This document shows positions 59,605 through 64,000 of a stretch of 64,000 bases of DNA, in pieces. Source of the stretch: Chitinophagaceae bacterium (lineage in GTDB: Bacteria > Bacteroidota > Bacteroidia > Chitinophagales > Chitinophagaceae); the NCBI GenBank assembly GCA_947476485.1, contig CANJQU010000012.1, positions 1 to 64,000 of the forward strand. The letters run 5' to 3'. The stretch's first letter is position 1. Every line of letters begins with the position of its first letter. Below the pieces are notes generated by a model that was given only the letters and a program-made list of their open reading frames with translations, ran no database searches and was not told the DNA's origin. The position numbers and the translations under genes were made by a program.

Positions 59605-61140
59605 ATGAAGAAATTCCTGTTAACTTATTATCCGGGTGTTTTACTGTTTATTGCGGCTTTGTTTGTTGGCCTCTATGTATATCAAGACTACGGTATGAGC
59701 TGGGATGAGCCGGAACAACGCTGGCCGGGCATAATGAACTACGAATACATGACCAGCGGCAAACAGGATTTGTTTACCGAAGGTTCAGATGGCCATGGTG
59801 CCGGATTCGAGATAGTGCTTGTTTTTTTGGAGCGAAAAATGCACCTAACGCATACACGGGATATATACCTCATGCGGCATTTTGCAACGCATCTTTTGTT
59901 TCTTGTCAGCGTTTTTTTTGGCTATGTGCTGGTGTACAGGTTGTTTAGAAGTAAGCTGCTTGCCTGCCTGGGTTTTCTGATGTTGTTGTGTGCACCGCGC
60001 ATCTATGCGCATTCTTTTTTTAATAGTAAGGATATTCCGTTTTTATCGATGGTGATCATTACCCTTGCAGTGTACCAATTCGCTTTCGATAAAAATAAGC
60101 CAGCTCTGTACTTTTTATTGGGCCTTTTATGCGGTTACATGACAAGTATAAGGATCATGGGGGTAATGCTATGCCTGTTAGTACTACTTTCTTTGATTGC
60201 CGATATGACCAGCGGCCTCTTAAGAGAAGAGAAGGTATGGCCGCGATTGTTGCATTTGTTATTGTTTGTAACCGGATGCAGTTCAATGTTGTTTGCCGCC
60301 TGGCCATATTTGTGGAGGGATCCACTGATGCATTTTACAGGTTCATTTTCCATGTTTTCCCATTTCGATTGGGGAGGAACGGTTTTATTTAAAGGCAAAA
60401 TGGAGCAGGGGGTCCTTCCGTGGACCTACTTCCCCACCTGGTTCTTTATCTCGAATCCTGTATTGTGGCTGGTAGCAGGTTTTGGCGGCCTGGTCTGGAT
60501 CCTTATCGCTATAGGTAGACGTCCGCGGGCTTTTCTGTCAAACACTGAAGAGCGTAATTTTCTGATATATGTACTTTGTTTTTGCGGTCCTATACTGGCG
60601 GTGTTCTTCTTACATTCTATTATTTATGACGATTGGCGGCACCTGTATTTTGTATATCCTCCTTTTGTGTTCCTGGCTCTTTATTTCATCAGTAAGCTTA
60701 TTCATGGCAGGTACAAGCTGGTAGTTCTGGGCGCTTGCATGGTCCAGCTGGGGTTTGCCGTCAGTTTTATGGTTGTCAATCATCCCTTCCAGCAAGTCTA
60801 TTTTAATGAGTTGGTTTCTCACGATAAAGAATACTTAAGAAAAAACTACGACCTGGAGTATTGGGGCTGCGGGTTTTACCAGGGCCTGAATCATTTACTT
60901 GCAACAACAAAGGGAATTATAAAGATCACTGCCGATGATGCGGGAGCTGTGCCCTTGCGTAACAACATACGCATGCTGAGGGAGCAGGATAAAGGCCGTG
61001 TTGAGATGACCAATGAAGCTAACGCCGATTATTTCATTACCAACTACCGCCTGCACCCAAATGACTTCGCCTATCCGAAAGTTGAGCACTCGATTACTGC
61101 GCTTAATAGTACGATAATTTGTGTATATAAAATGCGATAA
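59605..61140 (+). CDS. ArnT/PMT-like GT-C membrane glycosyltransferase
   Basis: DYGMSWDEPEQRWPGIMNYEY first-loop acidic motif; polytopic; RIYAHSFFNSKDIPF. Confidence 0.65.
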   Translation: MKKFLLTYYPGVLLFIAALFVGLYVYQDYGMSWDEPEQRWPGIMNYEYMTSGKQDLFTEGSDGHGAGFEIVLVFLERKMHLTHTRDIYLMRHFATHLLFLVSVFFGYVLVYRLFRSKLLACLGFLMLLCAPRIYAHSFFNSKDIPFLSMVIITLAVYQFAFDKNKPALYFLLGLLCGYMTSIRIMGVMLCLLVLLSLIADMTSGLLREEKVWPRLLHLLLFVTGCSSMLFAAWPYLWRDPLMHFTGSFSMFSHFDWGGTVLFKGKMEQGVLPWTYFPTWFFISNPVLWLVAGFGGLVWILIAIGRRPRAFLSNTEERNFLIYVLCFCGPILAVFFLHSIIYDDWRHLYFVYPPFVFLALYFISKLIHGRYKLVVLGACMVQLGFAVSFMVVNHPFQQVYFNELVSHDKEYLRKNYDLEYWGCGFYQGLNHLLATTKGIIKITADDAGAVPLRNNIRMLREQDKGRVEMTNEANADYFITNYRLHPNDFAYPKVEHSITALNSTIICVYKMR

Positions 61141-61287
61141 TTTATTTAGTTAGTCGTGTGGCATGATTTTTATAACATTAGAAATCACTGTGTTTAATGT
61201 TATATTTCTGCAAAAGAAGGGGAGAATATTACCTGTATTTCTCCGTTAATTTGCTGTAATAACAGGATATTGGTGGTTATCTAAATT

Positions 61288-64000
61288 TTGCTTGTGAGAG
61301 AAGTAATTATTAAAGACCAGGCTGTAAAGTCATATCCAAAGGGAAAACTTGTTTTCACCTATCTGCCTAAATATGCGGCTTTCATAAGGGATAACTGCCT
61401 TATACCGTATATCAAAGAGCAGGTAAGCATTTGCAGAACGATAGACCTGCCGATGATGAAATTCCTGGAAGGAATAACAGACGAACAGCTTGTGGAGATG
61501 GGGGTAGAATCTCACCGGTTATTTCTTACGAGCGCAGAGAACAACACTCTTGATGAACACCTGGAGGAGTCGCTGAAAAAGTGGGTGTCGGATCAATTGG
61601 TGATCATGAAAAAGGAAGACCTTACTGCCGAGGATATTTCCTATGCTGGATTTGTGCGCAAGCGGTCTTTATTGAAATTTCTTTCTTCCTATACTTCCGA
61701 TCTTAATGAGGCCATTGCCATTATCAGTGAGATAGACGAACTTAATGTGCACAACGATATTGCTGCGACAAATGTGTATATAAAACTGCTGAAGGACAGG
61801 ATAAGCGAGCAGGCGTTCTTTACTGAGATACTTTCTAAAACGACACCGGGCCTGAACTATATTTTTGATCTTAATGCCCGAACTGTAAAATATGCAAATA
61901 CGAATACAATAAATTTCTTTGGCAATTCATTGGAAGAAATGGAGCGTATGGGCAGCGCCATCATACACGATAAGGTGCACCCGGATGATCTGCAGCTAAC
62001 CATCGATTCTCTGGGACAGTGTGCGACAGCAGCAGATGGTGCCGTAGTTTCATGGGAATTCAGGCTAAAAAATGCGGAGGCCGGGTATTTATGGATGCGC
62101 AATTATACATCGCCATATAAGCGGGAAAGTAACGGCCTGGTTACTGAGATCGTGGGCATTATCCTGAATATTGATGAAGAAAAGGAAATATCGGACAAGC
62201 TGCTGCTGAGCGAAAGGCAGTTGCTGGACGCACAGGAACAGGCGGGTGTGGGCAGTTATGAAATGGACTCGGAGACAGGTAACCTGGATGCTACTCCACA
62301 ACTGTTGAAGATACTTGGAATACAGCCACGTACCGACGTAAACGGAAAGGTGCTTTTTGATAATGTGCACCCGGATGACCGGGACCGGTTGATTGACGTC
62401 AGAGAGCAGGCGTTGCTGGGAAATGGCACATTTGATGTTGAGTACAGATACCTGGCAGGCGGAAAAGAGAAAGCACTGTGGTCGAGAGGAAGAGTAGTAG
62501 TAAAGAATGGTAAGAAAATATGGGCGGGAACTGTGATGGATGTGACGGCCCGTTATGATATGGTGAGGCGCCTGCAGGAAAGCGAAGGGCGCTTCAAGCA
62601 GGCACAGGAGCTGTCTCACATCGGTAACTGGTCGTGGGACCTGGTAAGCGGCAAGATCGAATGGTCGGATGAGCTTTATCGTATCTATGGACGGAAACTG
62701 GGTTCAGAAATTACGTTTGATAAAATAATGATGCTTAATCATCCCGATGATCGGGTGAGCATCAAGCAAGATCTACAGGATTGCATAGAGACAGGACAGC
62801 CATTGGAAACGTACTATCGTGCGCTGCTGAAAGACGGGACTCAAAAAATATTGTTTGCGAAAACCGAAGCGCTGCGAGATAAAACAGGGAAGCCCTGCAA
62901 GCTCATCGGTACGATACAGGATGTAACTGAGAAGCAACTGATGCTGGACCAATTGCAGGAAAATGACCGACTGTTCAAACAAGCGCAGGCGCGAACCCAC
63001 ATAGGCAACTGGACATGGGATATAGCGTCAGACAAGGTAACCTGGTCTGACGAGATGTTCCGGGTTTATGGTTTGAAGCCGCAATCGGAAGAAGTTAATT
63101 ATGAAACCTACCTTGCGCATATACACCCGGATGATGTTGAAGCCAGGAAGGCCCAGGTGCAGCATGTGTTTGAGACCGGGGAACCCGAAGAGCGGCACTA
63201 TCGTATCATAATACCCACAGGAGAAGTGCGGATACTTCATACAAAAAGTGAATTGCAGTATGATAAGGACGGGAAGCCGGCAAGGATGACCGGCACCTGC
63301 CAGGATGTGACCGAAAAGCAAACACTGATCAACCGATTGCAACATAGCGACGCACTATACAAGCAGGCCCAGGCTATAAGCCATATAGGTAACTGGTCGT
63401 TTGATATGGCAACGAAAAAACTTGACTGGTCAGATGAACTGTACCGGATATACGAATTGGCACCTGACACCGCAGTTGATATCGGAACAACCGTTCTCCA
63501 ATACATTCACCGGCACGATGAGGCGCTAATGCGCGATACAATAAAGCGGTCGCTGGAGACATTAGAGCCGTTCGATTTCAATTACCGGATCGCGTTGCCG
63601 GGAGGCAGGATAAAGACCCTTAATGCCAGAGGTGGGATAGAAACCGGATCGGATATGCGCCCGGTAAAAATATATGGAACGGTTCAGGACATTACGAGGC
63701 AAAAGGACGTGGAAAAACAACTTAAGGACTCGCAGGAGTTTATTCAAAAGGTAACAGATGTAACGCCGTCAATAATCAGTGCGTATAATGTGCATACAGG
63801 GCAATTTTCATTTATCAACGGCGCAATTGAGAAACAGCTAGGTTATACCCAATCGGAGGTGATGAAGGAAGGCGTACCCTTCTTTGTGTCGGTAACTCAC
63901 CCGGATGATCTGCCTGCTATAATGGAGAAAAATGCAAAGTCGCTGGAAGAAGCAAATTTACAGCCTGCGGATAGTGAGGAGCCAATAATGGAGTCCAAGT
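61288..64000 (+). CDS. Multi-PAS-domain signalling protein (partial, runs off window; possibly a histidine kinase)
   Basis: Not in ORF track because it has no stop in the window. Translation includes PAS repeats: FKQAQELSHIGNWSWDLVSGKIEWSDELYRIYG, FKQAQARTHIGNWTWDIASDKVTWSDEMFRVYG, YKQAQAISHIGNWSFDMATKKLDWSDELYRIYE. Start uncertain (TTG 61288 or GTG 61294). Confidence 0.85.
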   Translation, partial: MLVREVIIKDQAVKSYPKGKLVFTYLPKYAAFIRDNCLIPYIKEQVSICRTIDLPMMKFLEGITDEQLVEMGVESHRLFLTSAENNTLDEHLEESLKKWVSDQLVIMKKEDLTAEDISYAGFVRKRSLLKFLSSYTSDLNEAIAIISEIDELNVHNDIAATNVYIKLLKDRISEQAFFTEILSKTTPGLNYIFDLNARTVKYANTNTINFFGNSLEEMERMGSAIIHDKVHPDDLQLTIDSLGQCATAADGAVVSWEFRLKNAEAGYLWMRNYTSPYKRESNGLVTEIVGIILNIDEEKEISDKLLLSERQLLDAQEQAGVGSYEMDSETGNLDATPQLLKILGIQPRTDVNGKVLFDNVHPDDRDRLIDVREQALLGNGTFDVEYRYLAGGKEKALWSRGRVVVKNGKKIWAGTVMDVTARYDMVRRLQESEGRFKQAQELSHIGNWSWDLVSGKIEWSDELYRIYGRKLGSEITFDKIMMLNHPDDRVSIKQDLQDCIETGQPLETYYRALLKDGTQKILFAKTEALRDKTGKPCKLIGTIQDVTEKQLMLDQLQENDRLFKQAQARTHIGNWTWDIASDKVTWSDEMFRVYGLKPQSEEVNYETYLAHIHPDDVEARKAQVQHVFETGEPEERHYRIIIPTGEVRILHTKSELQYDKDGKPARMTGTCQDVTEKQTLINRLQHSDALYKQAQAISHIGNWSFDMATKKLDWSDELYRIYELAPDTAVDIGTTVLQYIHRHDEALMRDTIKRSLETLEPFDFNYRIALPGGRIKTLNARGGIETGSDMRPVKIYGTVQDITRQKDVEKQLKDSQEFIQKVTDVTPSIISAYNVHTGQFSFINGAIEKQLGYTQSEVMKEGVPFFVSVTHPDDLPAIMEKNAKSLEEANLQPADSEEPIMESK

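Overview
The window looks like a chromosomal segment of a Bacteroidota (Chitinophagaceae-like) genome. This is inferred from T9SS sorting-domain proteins, TAnnTTTG-type promoters, a fused E1 alpha/beta 2-oxoacid dehydrogenase, GldA, and a detached atpD-atpC pair. Most of it is core metabolism (coaX, atpDC, metF, fbaB, selU-selD, purE, phoH, tdk, suhB, thiL, fusA, sdaA) mixed with secreted/surface proteins (PKD/LamG T9SS cargo, TonB receptor, TolC), a two-component pair, a TPR-adenylate cyclase, and a multi-PAS protein running off the right edge. No rRNA, tRNA, CRISPR array, IS element or prophage was recognised. The most interesting element is absent from the supplied ORF track. In the 'empty' gap 22.8-23.2 kb, minus strand, three tandem 36-codon ORFs encode paralogous small, probably membrane-associated peptides. 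Their period is exactly 139 bp, the spacers are 28 bp, the translation-initiation context is conserved, codon differences are enriched for synonymous changes, and a rho-independent terminator follows. Other points of interest: a T9SS gene split by one in-frame TGA, a localised 71-bp identity between two diverged LamG paralogs, several dispersed palindromic or direct repeats flanking genes, a truncated membrane-protein gene beside fusA, and an isolated terminase-like HTH protein.
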